43,299 nucleotides of DNA from Acidobacteriota bacterium (lineage in GTDB: Bacteria > Acidobacteriota > Terriglobia > Bryobacterales > Bryobacteraceae), in the NCBI GenBank assembly GCA_025354885.1, contig JANXLY010000331.1:1-43299 (forward strand), in the 5' to 3' direction. Shown piece by piece: positions 32,324 to 40,965 of this stretch. Positions within the stretch are counted from its first letter, which is position 1. Every line of letters starts with the position of its first letter. The translations under genes and the position numbers were made by a program. Below the pieces are notes generated by a model that saw only the letters and a program-made list of their open reading frames with translations, had not been told where the DNA came from and made no database searches.

Positions 32324-34150
32324 ATGGACAGAGTGACGGAAAGCAACAACTCCATTGCGGTAGTCGAACAGCTCTTTACCGAAAACCCGAGGCTCGCGCA
32401 CGAGCAGTTATTGAGCTGGAAGGCAACGGATCATGCCGGCTTCCTGAGACAGTCGATCGAATTACTGGAGCGTGGGGAGAGCAACAGCTTTACGCAGCTG
32501 ATTCTGCGGCTTTGTCGAGCGGATTCTTCGAACCTGAAGCAGATGCTCTTCACTGCAGACCTACTGAGCCTGGATGAATCTGCCCGATTGTTGCGGCTTT
32601 CGAGCAGGAATGATGCGGGTTATGAGACGCACTTGATCTCTGGGCTAAAGACAGAAGTGGACCGGGCTGGAGGGGCGATTGCGAACCGGGATTTTGAGCG
32701 GTTGCTGGAGATCCTTGCGCAGGCAGTCCATCCGAAACGACTGGGTGGAATTCTTGCCAGATTTAGTGAGCACCCGGACGAGCGATTGCGTTTGAAGGCT
32801 GCACTATTATCGGGTCGGCTTGCCAGGCAACTGCCCAAACAGACTGCGCTACTGAAAGATGTCGATCCCAGGGTTCGAGCCAACGCAGTTGAATCTCTGT
32901 GGGGACGACGTGATGTGGAATCGCTCCAGATGTTGCGCGAGGCGAGCAGAGATGAACATCATCGAGTCGCTTCGAACGGCCTTTACGGGCTGTATCTGGC
33001 AGGAGACATTGCATGCGTCCGTGGAATTCTGAAGCTGGCCCGCGACACGATTATTGCCCGTCAACTTTCTGCGATTTGGCTGATTGGACGTACGGCGGAT
33101 TTCCGATTCAGTCAAATTGTGCAAGCAGATCTTGCCGTGCGCACCGGGCGGGTAAAATTTGCGCTGCTGCAGGCAGCCCGCAAGATCAAGCAGCGGAGAC
33201 AGGGATTGCTTTTGAAGCCAGCCTTGAGGGTGGAGCTTGTCCGTTTCGAGAGATCCGAGAAGGGGCGATTGCGAATCGCATTTCTTGTAAGTGCGAGCGA
33301 TGGGCGGGCGCTTTGTTCTGATGAGCTGCTTGCGACGCACTTTGTGTTGCACGATGGGCCTTTGCGAGTGGATCAATTCAACTTCACTGCGAACGGCAAG
33401 GCGGCCGCGCTGCACGCTGTGCTGCTGCTTCCACAAAGGACTGGAATGGGCCAGAGTATTGCCTCAGAACTCGTGAGCGTGATCGAGCAGGGGATTGAGA
33501 CGAAAGAACCCCAAGATCAATGGGCTATTCAAAAATATTTATTGCACAAGTCCTCAATTGAAGAAGCAGCGGTTGAGGTGCGGTTCTCGGCATCAAACGA
33601 GACGCTGAAAATAGAACAGTTGAGGTCGGTAAAGGGTGCAGCCAGCAGTCTTGTTGAAGGGGTAGAGAGGGCGTTGCGAGTCTTTCCTGAAGATGCGATC
33701 GAGAAGCAACTGGTTTTGATTCTAGACCCAGATCTGGACCCAGCCTTTCGTGTGCCGGAACACTGGAACGAACTGTTTGAGCGCCAGGGCGTTGCCGTTC
33801 AAGTCCTAACCTGCAAAGCTATGGACACTGAATCACTCCTCTCATGGAGACAACTTTGCCTGGCGCGAAAGGGAATCCTGATTGAATGCAAGCACGTGAT
33901 CGAGCTTGGGGCGGCGATAGAAAAGCTGAATCGGTATTTGCATTCTGGCTTGAGTCTTACCTACCAGTTGAGTCATATCCTCCCCCAATCCGGCGGGCCA
34001 GAAGCGATTTCGATTGATCTTACGACGCCTCTTGGATGCGGACGCATGGTGATTGACGCCGCTGGTGAAGTTGTGATCGATGCTTCGCTGAGCCAGCAAA
34101 CAGGAGAGGAGAAGGGAGCAGAAGCCGACGGTGAAATCGCAGACGGATAA
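32324..34150 (+). CDS. Large protein with HEAT-like helical repeats, function unknown
   Basis: I do not recognise a named family over the whole length. The first 270 residues are alpha-helical repeats resembling HEAT repeats, for example RLKAALLSGRLARQLPKQ and DVDPRVRANAVESLWGRRD, then HHRVASNGLYGLYLAGD. The remaining 300 or so residues have alternating strands and helices, with LVLILDPDLDPAF resembling the start of a von Willebrand A-like domain, but no clear MIDAS motif is seen. There is no signal peptide, so it is probably cytoplasmic. The frame opens with TTG at 32294; I prefer the ATG at 32324, though neither has a good ribosome site. The next gene starts 9 bp later and is likely co-transcribed. 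Confidence 0.7.
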   Translation: MDRVTESNNSIAVVEQLFTENPRLAHEQLLSWKATDHAGFLRQSIELLERGESNSFTQLILRLCRADSSNLKQMLFTADLLSLDESARLLRLSSRNDAGYETHLISGLKTEVDRAGGAIANRDFERLLEILAQAVHPKRLGGILARFSEHPDERLRLKAALLSGRLARQLPKQTALLKDVDPRVRANAVESLWGRRDVESLQMLREASRDEHHRVASNGLYGLYLAGDIACVRGILKLARDTIIARQLSAIWLIGRTADFRFSQIVQADLAVRTGRVKFALLQAARKIKQRRQGLLLKPALRVELVRFERSEKGRLRIAFLVSASDGRALCSDELLATHFVLHDGPLRVDQFNFTANGKAAALHAVLLLPQRTGMGQSIASELVSVIEQGIETKEPQDQWAIQKYLLHKSSIEEAAVEVRFSASNETLKIEQLRSVKGAASSLVEGVERALRVFPEDAIEKQLVLILDPDLDPAFRVPEHWNELFERQGVAVQVLTCKAMDTESLLSWRQLCLARKGILIECKHVIELGAAIEKLNRYLHSGLSLTYQLSHILPQSGGPEAISIDLTTPLGCGRMVIDAAGEVVIDASLSQQTGEEKGAEADGEIADG

Positions 34151-34159
34151 ACTGGAGTC

Positions 34160-36556
34160 GTGAATTGGTTTCTGACTCTATTCAGTATTTTGCTCCCAGT
34201 CGCGTTCGCTGCCGAGTCGGCTGGCAAGCTGGAAGAGCTCAGCGTTGCCCTGAAGCAGGCACAACTCGATCCCGAGGCGTGCTTCCGAGTTCGAGACTTT
34301 ACCTATCGACGCAATGAGGTTCGGATTTACCTGACCGAGGGCGTGTTGATGTTTCGCAAGCCGGTGAATGGGGTGCGAACGGGTGCTGTGTTTATTGCCA
34401 GCGAGGAGCTTGAGGACGCGGAAATTCTCATGATTCCGCCCAATCGCATGGAGCGAAAATCACTCGCATCGTTTACCGGAAGCCCCAATCTCGACGAGCA
34501 TTTTCGATCCGCTGCTTTTTTGTTTACGGATGGAACGGCTGAGCGCTGGATCGAGGAGTTGAGAAAGAGTCCGACAGCTCGACCGAGCCCGGAGCGAGGC
34601 GTGCTTGTTGCCGAGACTTGGAACGGTGTGATTCGGAATCTGAGCGATAGTCTGGAGCCTCGCTTCCTCGAGGATTTGAGCAACGGTGGAGGACCTGGGA
34701 AAGGATTTTTCTTTGCCGCCTTCTCGGGCCTCTTGCTTGGTAATTTTGATATTTATTTCGATCCACGCGGCAGGGAGGAACTGTTTGCCGGACAGTTGGA
34801 GCATGTGGACGGAAGAAGCCGATATAACTTCTGGTCTCACTTTGAGCCCAAACGTTCTGAGCTGCGGCCCATGCCGATTCCGCCGGTCAAGATTGAGAGT
34901 TTTGAAGTACAGGCCGAAATTGGAGATGATTTGCGATTTAGGGCGACCGTCAGAATGCGGCTACGGAGCAATCAGGATGGTTTGAATGTTCTGCCGATGG
35001 ATTTGTCGCCGCGTTTGCGGGTTAAGAGTGCGCGATGGAATGGCGAGGCCGTCGAAATCTACCAGCGTGATGCGTTGCGGGCGAACCTGTTGCGCAATGG
35101 AGATTCAGAGGGGTTATTGCTGCGCCCTACTATTCCGCTCAAGGCGGGTGAGGCGGGAGTGCTTGAGGTTGTAGAAGAGGGAGATTTGTTTTTTCGGTCG
35201 GGCAATGGAGTGTTGTATCTGGCAACACGGGCAAGCTGGTTTCCGCAAATGATGTTTCAGGCTGCTCCTTTTCAGGCGAGCTTTGAGCATCCCAAGAACT
35301 TGATGCTGGTTTGTCCTGGTGTCCGAACTGAGACTGCGAAGGGGGATCGTAAAGTTACGAATTGCCGGGTGGATCGGCCGGTGCGGCTTTTTGGCTTCAA
35401 TCTGGGTTCGTTTGAATCGAGCAAAATCAGTCGTGGTGGTTTTGAGGTGGAAGTCTACGCGAACAAAACCATTGAGAGCGCGCTGGTGAATCGCCCAGCG
35501 CCTGTCATGGTGCCGCCATCGCCTGTACCGCCGAGGCGGCGGATGGAAGTGCCCGTGCCAATGGCAAGTGTTGCTGTGCCGGCAGACCCGCTGTCACGCA
35601 TGCCGTCGATGGCCGAGGAGCTAGCGGGAGCGCTTGAATTCTTCAGCTCGATCTTTGGCCCCCCGCCTTTATCGAGAGTGGTGGCTGCGCCGATTCCTGG
35701 AGCTTTTGGGCAAGGGTTTCCAGGATTTTTGTATTTGTCAACGCTTGCTTATCTGGAAGACCGGAATCTCCCTGCTGCGGAACGGGCAGAATGGCAGGGG
35801 CGTAATTTTCGCGAGATCATGCAGGCGCACGAATTGGCGCATCAGTGGTGGGGGAATCAAGTCACTTTTGACAACTATCGCGATGAGTGGCTGTCTGAGG
35901 CAATGTCGAATTATTCTGCCCTGCTTTATCTCGAAAAACGAAAGGGTGCCAAGGCGATTGAGCCAGTTCTTGAAGAGTACAGGCGTCGATTGATTTTAGA
36001 AAACAAAGAAGGCAAGGCTGCGGATTCGCTGGGGCCACTCGTGTTTGGAATGAGACTCCGTTACGCGGATCCGGCTGCCTGGCATTCGATCACCTACGGC
36101 AAAGGTACCTGGGTTTTGCACATGCTGCGGAGTCGGCTTGGAGATGTTGCGTTTCTGCAAGTTCTGGGAGAATTGTCGCGTGAATTTTCCGATAAGCCAA
36201 TGAGCACCGAAGACCTGAGGAGGGCTGCAGCGGCAAAGATGCCAAAAGGTGCGGCAGACCGGGATCTCAGCAATTTTTTTGAGACCTGGGTTTACGGTAC
36301 AGGGATTCCTCATCTTGAAATGACCAGCTCGGTAACGGGGTTGGCGCCGCGTGCAGTGGTGGAAGTCCGGATCAAACGCACGAAGGTAACTGACGACTTT
36401 GCATTGGATGTACCCGTAGAGATTCTATTGCCGCGCGGACAGAAACTGATGCGGTGGATCCGTAGCGACTCGCCGGAGGATGTGGTGGAGATTCCTAGCG
36501 GAGCTATGCCGCTGAAAGTGAGCCTAGACCCTCGTGGAGTGTTGTTGAAACGATAG
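34160..36556 (+). CDS. M1-family (gluzincin) metallopeptidase, exported
   Basis: A 798-residue protein starting at GTG with a signal peptide (MNWFLTLFSILLPVAFA). The zinc site is MQAHELAHQWWGN (HExxH) near residue 557, with the third ligand in RDEWLSEAMSNYSALLYLE 18-20 residues later, the M1 aminopeptidase pattern. The N-terminal half is beta-rich, as in M1 saddle domains, and the segment before the site, FGQGFPGFLYLSTLAYL, replaces the exopeptidase GxMEN motif. It may therefore not be a classical aminopeptidase. Residues around 445-470 are proline-rich linker. It is tightly spaced after the HEAT-like gene (9 bp) and followed 22 bp later by a glycosyltransferase gene. Confidence 0.86.
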   Translation: MNWFLTLFSILLPVAFAAESAGKLEELSVALKQAQLDPEACFRVRDFTYRRNEVRIYLTEGVLMFRKPVNGVRTGAVFIASEELEDAEILMIPPNRMERKSLASFTGSPNLDEHFRSAAFLFTDGTAERWIEELRKSPTARPSPERGVLVAETWNGVIRNLSDSLEPRFLEDLSNGGGPGKGFFFAAFSGLLLGNFDIYFDPRGREELFAGQLEHVDGRSRYNFWSHFEPKRSELRPMPIPPVKIESFEVQAEIGDDLRFRATVRMRLRSNQDGLNVLPMDLSPRLRVKSARWNGEAVEIYQRDALRANLLRNGDSEGLLLRPTIPLKAGEAGVLEVVEEGDLFFRSGNGVLYLATRASWFPQMMFQAAPFQASFEHPKNLMLVCPGVRTETAKGDRKVTNCRVDRPVRLFGFNLGSFESSKISRGGFEVEVYANKTIESALVNRPAPVMVPPSPVPPRRRMEVPVPMASVAVPADPLSRMPSMAEELAGALEFFSSIFGPPPLSRVVAAPIPGAFGQGFPGFLYLSTLAYLEDRNLPAAERAEWQGRNFREIMQAHELAHQWWGNQVTFDNYRDEWLSEAMSNYSALLYLEKRKGAKAIEPVLEEYRRRLILENKEGKAADSLGPLVFGMRLRYADPAAWHSITYGKGTWVLHMLRSRLGDVAFLQVLGELSREFSDKPMSTEDLRRAAAAKMPKGAADRDLSNFFETWVYGTGIPHLEMTSSVTGLAPRAVVEVRIKRTKVTDDFALDVPVEILLPRGQKLMRWIRSDSPEDVVEIPSGAMPLKVSLDPRGVLLKR

Positions 36557-36578
36557 CCCGCGCTATTCTTGAAGCTGG

Positions 36579-37394
36579 ATGGAATCACCCGCACAGGAAA
36601 CTACGGAACTTCGAAGTTCGCGCGTTTCAATCGTCATCGTTTCGCAACATCAGATTCAGCTCTTAAGGCCCTCGCTCGCTGCCATTGCAGCGCGGAGCGA
36701 GCCGGAATTGAGTGAAGTGATCGTCGTCGATTGCGGCAGCCAGGATGGCAGCGCCCGCATTGACGATGAGTTTGAAGGAATCACTGTGATGCGTTTGCCT
36801 CGTAATTTTGGTTGGACGCGGGCGGTCAACATCGCGACGCGGACAGCGAAGAGCGAATACCTGATGCTTGTGCCGAATGGTTGCCTGATCGAAACAGACA
36901 CGGTGCAGCGCATGCTGGGTGCGATTGAAGCGGATTCCACAATTGGTGCTGTTTGCCCTGCTGGCGAGTTTTACGCTTTGCCCAAGGCTGGTGAGACGGA
37001 GTTGCGGCGGGTAGAAGCGTCTGCCGCACAGTACCCGTTTGACCAGTTGGTTCTGCTGCCGAAGGTGGCACTGGTGAGTATGAACTTTCTGCCGGATGGA
37101 TATGGGCAATACTTTGGTGACCTGGAACTCTTTCATAAACTGAGCGAGGCCGGCAAGCGGATCCTGGTATTGGGGGATTTGGAGTTGCGTCGTGAACGGG
37201 CTCGGCAGGAAATGATCGATGATGATATGGCGGAAGCGGACCGAATGACAGGTCTTGGGACCTACTATTCGAAAAACTTTGGCTTCGTAGCGGGCCTTAG
37301 TTTTTGGCTTAGCCGGACCTTAAAAGCCTTATTCTCCTTCCGGCTCGGACTTGCAGGGAAACTCTTAGCCGGCTCTAAGGTGGATGGACTATAA
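36579..37394 (+). CDS. Family 2 glycosyltransferase-like protein
   Basis: A GT-A fold protein of 271 residues: VSIVIVSQHQIQLLRPSLAAI, EVIVVDCGSQDGSARI, RLPRNFGWTRAVNIATRTAKSEYLMLVPNGCLI and GAVCPAGEFY match the rhamnosyltransferase-like GT2 pattern. The usual metal- and nucleotide-binding aspartates after YLMLhN are replaced: the sequence is LVPNGC instead of LhNPDxxh. Activity is therefore uncertain. There are hydrophobic residues near the C-terminus (FGFVAGLSFWLSRTLKALFSF) that could associate with the membrane. Acceptor and sugar are unknown. The next gene follows after 45 bp with its own GAGG site. Confidence 0.82.
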   Translation: MESPAQETTELRSSRVSIVIVSQHQIQLLRPSLAAIAARSEPELSEVIVVDCGSQDGSARIDDEFEGITVMRLPRNFGWTRAVNIATRTAKSEYLMLVPNGCLIETDTVQRMLGAIEADSTIGAVCPAGEFYALPKAGETELRRVEASAAQYPFDQLVLLPKVALVSMNFLPDGYGQYFGDLELFHKLSEAGKRILVLGDLELRRERARQEMIDDDMAEADRMTGLGTYYSKNFGFVAGLSFWLSRTLKALFSFRLGLAGKLLAGSKVDGL

Positions 37395-37439
37395 AGTAAT
37401 CGCGCATTGAACCGATGTTCTCCTTGAGGATTATCATCG

Positions 37440-38021
37440 ATGGACGCAATGCTTTGGTTGTTTTTGCCGCTTTTTGTTGCCGCCGGATCGGCGCTACTGG
37501 CCTTCTTCATCATGCAGTCGAAGCTTGAGGTGGCGATCGCCAGAGAACGTGAATCTATGGCAGAGGCGCGTGCCGTGATTGCCACGCATGCACGAACGAT
37601 GGAAGAGACGATTCGGGCGACCGAAGAATCAGCACGCCGTCAGGCACTTGATGATTTTCTTGCTGACTTCCGGGTGGAAGAACGCCAATACTCAAGAGAG
37701 AGCAAGAGCCTCTTCTTGAACCGCAAGTCTATGATTCTGCAGGAGCGCTTGTTCTTCCGCAATATTCCCTTGAGCAATTGGGTTGAGCACGAAATGGTAG
37801 TTGAGGATGGTGGAGACATTCAGAAACTGGCCAAGGCTTGCAGTGTGTTCAGCGCTGGAAGTTCGAACAGCGAATCCTTTGTTAACGCTCCTCAATTGAG
37901 CGGGAGCAAGAAATCGATGCCTTTGGCCTCGCCGAAAGTGAAGAATGGTTCGGGGGGAAGCGTGCCAAAGTTGCTTTCGATGGACGTCAATCCTCCGCGT
38001 CGCAAAGGCCTTGGCGGTTAG
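37440..38021 (+). CDS. Hypothetical single-span membrane protein with coiled coil
   Basis: Not recognised as a named family. The 193-residue protein has an N-terminal membrane helix (MLWLFLPLFVAAGSALLAFFIM), then a charged helical region of about 60 residues (LEVAIARERESMAEARAVIATH and on) likely to be a coiled coil, then a conserved-looking block VEERQYSRESKSLFLNRKSMILQERLFFRNIPLSNWVEHEMVVE. The last 60 residues are low-complexity, rich in S, G, K and P, ending in RRKGLGG, and are probably disordered. GAGG lies eight bases before the ATG. Codon use and direction match the neighbours. Confidence 0.7.
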   Translation: MDAMLWLFLPLFVAAGSALLAFFIMQSKLEVAIARERESMAEARAVIATHARTMEETIRATEESARRQALDDFLADFRVEERQYSRESKSLFLNRKSMILQERLFFRNIPLSNWVEHEMVVEDGGDIQKLAKACSVFSAGSSNSESFVNAPQLSGSKKSMPLASPKVKNGSGGSVPKLLSMDVNPPRRKGLGG

Positions 38022-38072
38022 GCGTTTCACCCCGGTCCACTTGCAGGGGGTTACGATACACTGAGGGGAGAC

Positions 38073-38085
38073 CTGCAATTTGCAG
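38073..38085. promoter_or_regulatory. Short dyad upstream of nadA
   Basis: CTGCAA-T-TTGCAG is a perfect dyad 15 bp before the nadA ATG, and a further TTGCAG occurs about 30 bp upstream. The position would suit a repressor of NAD synthesis, but no known NiaR, NrtR or NadQ consensus is recognised. Weak evidence. Confidence 0.25.
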
Positions 38086-38099
38086 CTCATCACCCTCCC

Positions 38100-39035
38100 A
38101 TGCCCGCAGTATCTATACATACCTCAATTGCCGAAGAGATCCTTGCCCTCAAGCGCGAGCGCAAAGCAATTATTCTGGCGCATCACTATCAGGAATCGGA
38201 AATTCAGGAACTGGCCGATGTCATCGGTGACAGTCTGGAACTGGCGCGGAAGGCCAAACAATTTGAAGGTGAAGTGATCGCGTTTTGTGGCGTCTATTTC
38301 ATGGCCGAAACCGCGAAGCTGCTCAACCCAGATCGAATTGTTATTGTGCCTGACAAGAACGCAGGATGCAGTCTGGTGGACAGTTGCCCGGCCGATCAGG
38401 TCCGGGCGTTTAAGCAGCGCTACCCCGATCACATGGTGGTCAGCTACATCAATACTTCGGCAGCGGTAAAGGCTGAAAGCGACATCATTTGCACTTCCAC
38501 GAATGCAGTGCAAGTGGTTAATTCCATCCCTGCCGACAAGCCGATTCTGTTTTGCCCCGATATCAACCTGGGAAATTATGTAAAGCAGCAGACTGGCCGG
38601 AAGAATATGAAGATCTGGCAGGGAGCGTGTATCGTACATGCGACCTTTGCCGCACGCAAGCTGACTGCGTCGCGGATTGAACACCCCACAGCGCTTGTGG
38701 CTGCGCATCCCGAATGCCCGGCTGAAGTTTTGGCCATGGCGGATTACATCGGATCCACGTCGGCAATTATCAAGCACTGCGTAAACAGTGAAGCCCCTGA
38801 GTGGATCATCATGACCGAAAGCGGTGTGCGGCATTCGCTCGAAAAGGGAGCGCCCGGCAAGAAGTTTTACTTTGTGCCGAACGAGAATTGCAACTGCAGC
38901 GAGTGCCCGTACATGCGTATGAACACACTTGAGAAACTGCGCGATTGTCTCGATAGTCTCGAGCCTCGTGTCGAACTGCCGATCGCTCTGATGGATCGCG
39001 CAAGACTGCCGATTGAGCGCATGCTGGCTCTGTAA
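38100..39035 (+). CDS. nadA: Quinolinate synthase
   Basis: NadA condenses iminoaspartate with dihydroxyacetone phosphate to quinolinate in de novo NAD synthesis using an oxygen-labile [4Fe-4S] cluster. Family motifs are AIILAHHYQESEIQELAD, VYFMAETAKLLNP, DKNAGCSLVDSCPADQ with the first cluster cysteine near residue 90, SDIICTSTNAVQVV, IWQGACIVHATF with the second cysteine, and NCNCSECPYMRMNTLEKL with the third. The length of 311 residues is typical. The companion nadB is not in the window. The radical-SAM gene moaA follows 12 bp later, so two iron-sulphur enzymes share one transcript. Confidence 0.96.
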   Translation: MPAVSIHTSIAEEILALKRERKAIILAHHYQESEIQELADVIGDSLELARKAKQFEGEVIAFCGVYFMAETAKLLNPDRIVIVPDKNAGCSLVDSCPADQVRAFKQRYPDHMVVSYINTSAAVKAESDIICTSTNAVQVVNSIPADKPILFCPDINLGNYVKQQTGRKNMKIWQGACIVHATFAARKLTASRIEHPTALVAAHPECPAEVLAMADYIGSTSAIIKHCVNSEAPEWIIMTESGVRHSLEKGAPGKKFYFVPNENCNCSECPYMRMNTLEKLRDCLDSLEPRVELPIALMDRARLPIERMLAL

Positions 39036-39047
39036 GAAAGGGAACAC

Positions 39048-40040
39048 GTGCAGGCACCACTGGTGGATCGATTTGGCCGGCTGCACGATAACCTGCGGAT
39101 CAGCGTTACGGATCGCTGCAATATCCGTTGTTTTTACTGCATGCCTGAAGAAGGCGGCCAATATGCTCCCAAGCAGGAGATTCTCAGCTTTGAGGAGATG
39201 GCGCGTTTTACTAGAGTTGCCGTCAGCCTGGGGGTTCGCAAGCTGCGCATTACGGGTGGCGAGCCGCTGGCACGCAAGGACCTGCACAAGCTGATCCGCA
39301 TGCTGGTTGAAATTGAAGGTGTCGAGGATATTGCCCTGACTACCAATGCGCTGCTGCTTGGTGCTCAGGCTCGCGATCTGTACGATGCCGGTTTGCGGCG
39401 TCTGAATATCCACCTCGATACGCTCGATCGCGAACGATTTATGAAGATCACGCGGCGCGATGAATTGGCGCGTGTGCTGAAGAGCATCGACATCGCTCAA
39501 GAGTTGGGTTTTGGTCCGATCAAGCTGAATGCGGTTGCCATCAAGGGTCTTACCGAAGAAGACATCATTCCGATGGCGCGCTTTGGGCGCGAGCGCGGGA
39601 TTGAAGTCCGCTTTATCGAGTTCATGCCGCTGGATCATCAGGGGCTTTGGGACAAGACACAGGTGTTGACCATGGACCAGATGCTCGAGCGGATTCAAGA
39701 GGAGTTTGGTGAGCTGGACGTGGTTCCAGATCAGGATGAACGTGCGCCGGCGACAGAGTTTCGCTACCGCGATGGTGGGGGACGGATTGGCTTTATCGCC
39801 AGCGTCAGCAAGCCGTTTTGCCTGAATTGCAACCGGATCCGGCTGACAGCGGATGGCCGGTTGCGCTACTGCCTGTTTGCGGTTGAAGAGATGGATGTGC
39901 GGCCGTGGCTGCGTGCTGGGGATGACGAAGGCGTGGCGGCGGCGATTCGCGAAAACCTGATGCGCAAGTGGATTGGCCATGAAATCGGAAGCACACAATT
40001 CGTGCCACCTCCTCGTCCCATGTATGCAATCGGGGGTTAA
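39048..40040 (+). CDS. moaA: GTP 3',8-cyclase (molybdenum cofactor biosynthesis)
   Basis: MoaA is a radical-SAM enzyme that opens molybdenum cofactor synthesis from GTP with MoaC. The N-terminal cluster motif is CNIRCFYC (Cys 24, 28, 31), followed by RITGGEPLARKDL with the SAM-binding GGEP. The C-terminal second [4Fe-4S] cluster is FCLNCNRIRLTADGRLRYCLF (C-x2-C-x13-C), and the chain ends in the double glycine YAIGG that is required for activity in this family. Start is GTG at 39048 with AAGGGAAC upstream. The length of 330 residues is normal. Other moa and moe genes are not in the window. Confidence 0.96.
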   Translation: MQAPLVDRFGRLHDNLRISVTDRCNIRCFYCMPEEGGQYAPKQEILSFEEMARFTRVAVSLGVRKLRITGGEPLARKDLHKLIRMLVEIEGVEDIALTTNALLLGAQARDLYDAGLRRLNIHLDTLDRERFMKITRRDELARVLKSIDIAQELGFGPIKLNAVAIKGLTEEDIIPMARFGRERGIEVRFIEFMPLDHQGLWDKTQVLTMDQMLERIQEEFGELDVVPDQDERAPATEFRYRDGGGRIGFIASVSKPFCLNCNRIRLTADGRLRYCLFAVEEMDVRPWLRAGDDEGVAAAIRENLMRKWIGHEIGSTQFVPPPRPMYAIGG

Positions 40041-40051
40041 GGCGTTGTAGC

Positions 40052-40918
40052 CTAGCTGTGCTGATCTGAGTGCACGAGCCATACCCCGCCACAGGCAATC
40101 GTCGCCCCAAGAATGCTGATCGCGGCAGGAATTTCGTTGAAGAAGACCCAGGCGACCAGAAAAGTTAAAGGGCCAATCAATAGCAGCGATGCGGAGGCTT
40201 TGGCCACGGTCAATCTGCTGAGCGCATGACCCCAGAGCGTATAGGCGAGTGCCCCTGGGCCAGCGGCAAGAAAGGCAATCGTAAACAGATGCCGTGCGGC
40301 GATTTGTTGTGTAGAGGCAACGAGATTCGGTGCGAACGGGATCATGGCCAGTGCTCCTGAAGCGAAGCTGATGGCGGTGATTCCAAGCGAGTCGTAGCGC
40401 TTCATGAGCGGCTTTTGAGCGATGGTTCCGAAGCTGAAGATGAGAGCAGCCAGGAGCAGGAGCCCGACGCCAAGATTCCATTCGAGAGGGCCGTCCGATT
40501 CGCCAAGGGCGATGAGCGCTGCGCCAGAAAGTGCAATGCCGAGACCAGTCCAGGTGCGCCACTTGGGACGATGCTTGAGAATCACTACAGAGAGCAGGGT
40601 GGCAAAGATCGGCATCGTGTCGACCAGCACACTGGCTGGGCCGGAACTCACGGTCTTTACGCCGTGCGTTGAGAGCAACTGATAACCGGTAACGCAACAG
40701 AAACCGCTGAGTGCTGTGAGCCAGAAGTCGCGACCGCGAGGGAGTTCTTTGCCCTTCCAGAGCCAGCAGCCAATGAGGATGAGTGCCGCCAGGGTGAAGC
40801 GGAGAGTCAGAATTACTTCGAGGGGAACTTCGCCCAGCATCGCGCGAACAAGCGGAAAGGTGAGGGACCAGAGGATGAGTGCGATCGAAAGCGAGACGAA
40901 AGCTCCGCGATTTGCCAT
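40052..40918 (-). CDS. EamA/DMT-family transporter
   Basis: A ten-span drug/metabolite transporter of 288 residues with two EamA repeats. The first runs from LSIALILWSLTFPLVRAML to about residue 135, with FTLAALILIGCWLWKG; the second begins near VGLLLLAALIFSFGTIAQKPLM and includes GALAYTLWGHALSRLTVAKASASLLLIGPLTFLVAWVFFNE, a very typical EamA ending. Such proteins export amino acids or other small metabolites. The gene is divergent from a GntR regulator across 47 bp containing a perfect 20-bp palindrome, so it is probably the regulated target. The substrate is unknown. Confidence 0.91.
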   Translation of the reverse strand: MANRGAFVSLSIALILWSLTFPLVRAMLGEVPLEVILTLRFTLAALILIGCWLWKGKELPRGRDFWLTALSGFCCVTGYQLLSTHGVKTVSSGPASVLVDTMPIFATLLSVVILKHRPKWRTWTGLGIALSGAALIALGESDGPLEWNLGVGLLLLAALIFSFGTIAQKPLMKRYDSLGITAISFASGALAMIPFAPNLVASTQQIAARHLFTIAFLAAGPGALAYTLWGHALSRLTVAKASASLLLIGPLTFLVAWVFFNEIPAAISILGATIACGGVWLVHSDQHS

Positions 40919-40933
40919 AACTCAGATTATCAG

Positions 40934-40953
40934 ATTGTATACATGTATACAAT
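40934..40953. promoter_or_regulatory. Perfect 20-bp palindromic operator between EamA and GntR genes
   Basis: ATTGTATACATGTATACAAT is exactly self-complementary and centred between the divergent starts at 40918 and 40966. The core TTGTATACA..TGTATACAA resembles operators of FadR/FCD-type GntR regulators, which bind T-x-G-T-A/x-x-A-C-x-A dyads. It most likely binds the adjacent GntR protein and controls both genes. Confidence 0.75.
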
Positions 40954-40965
40954 ATCCAAAGAATT

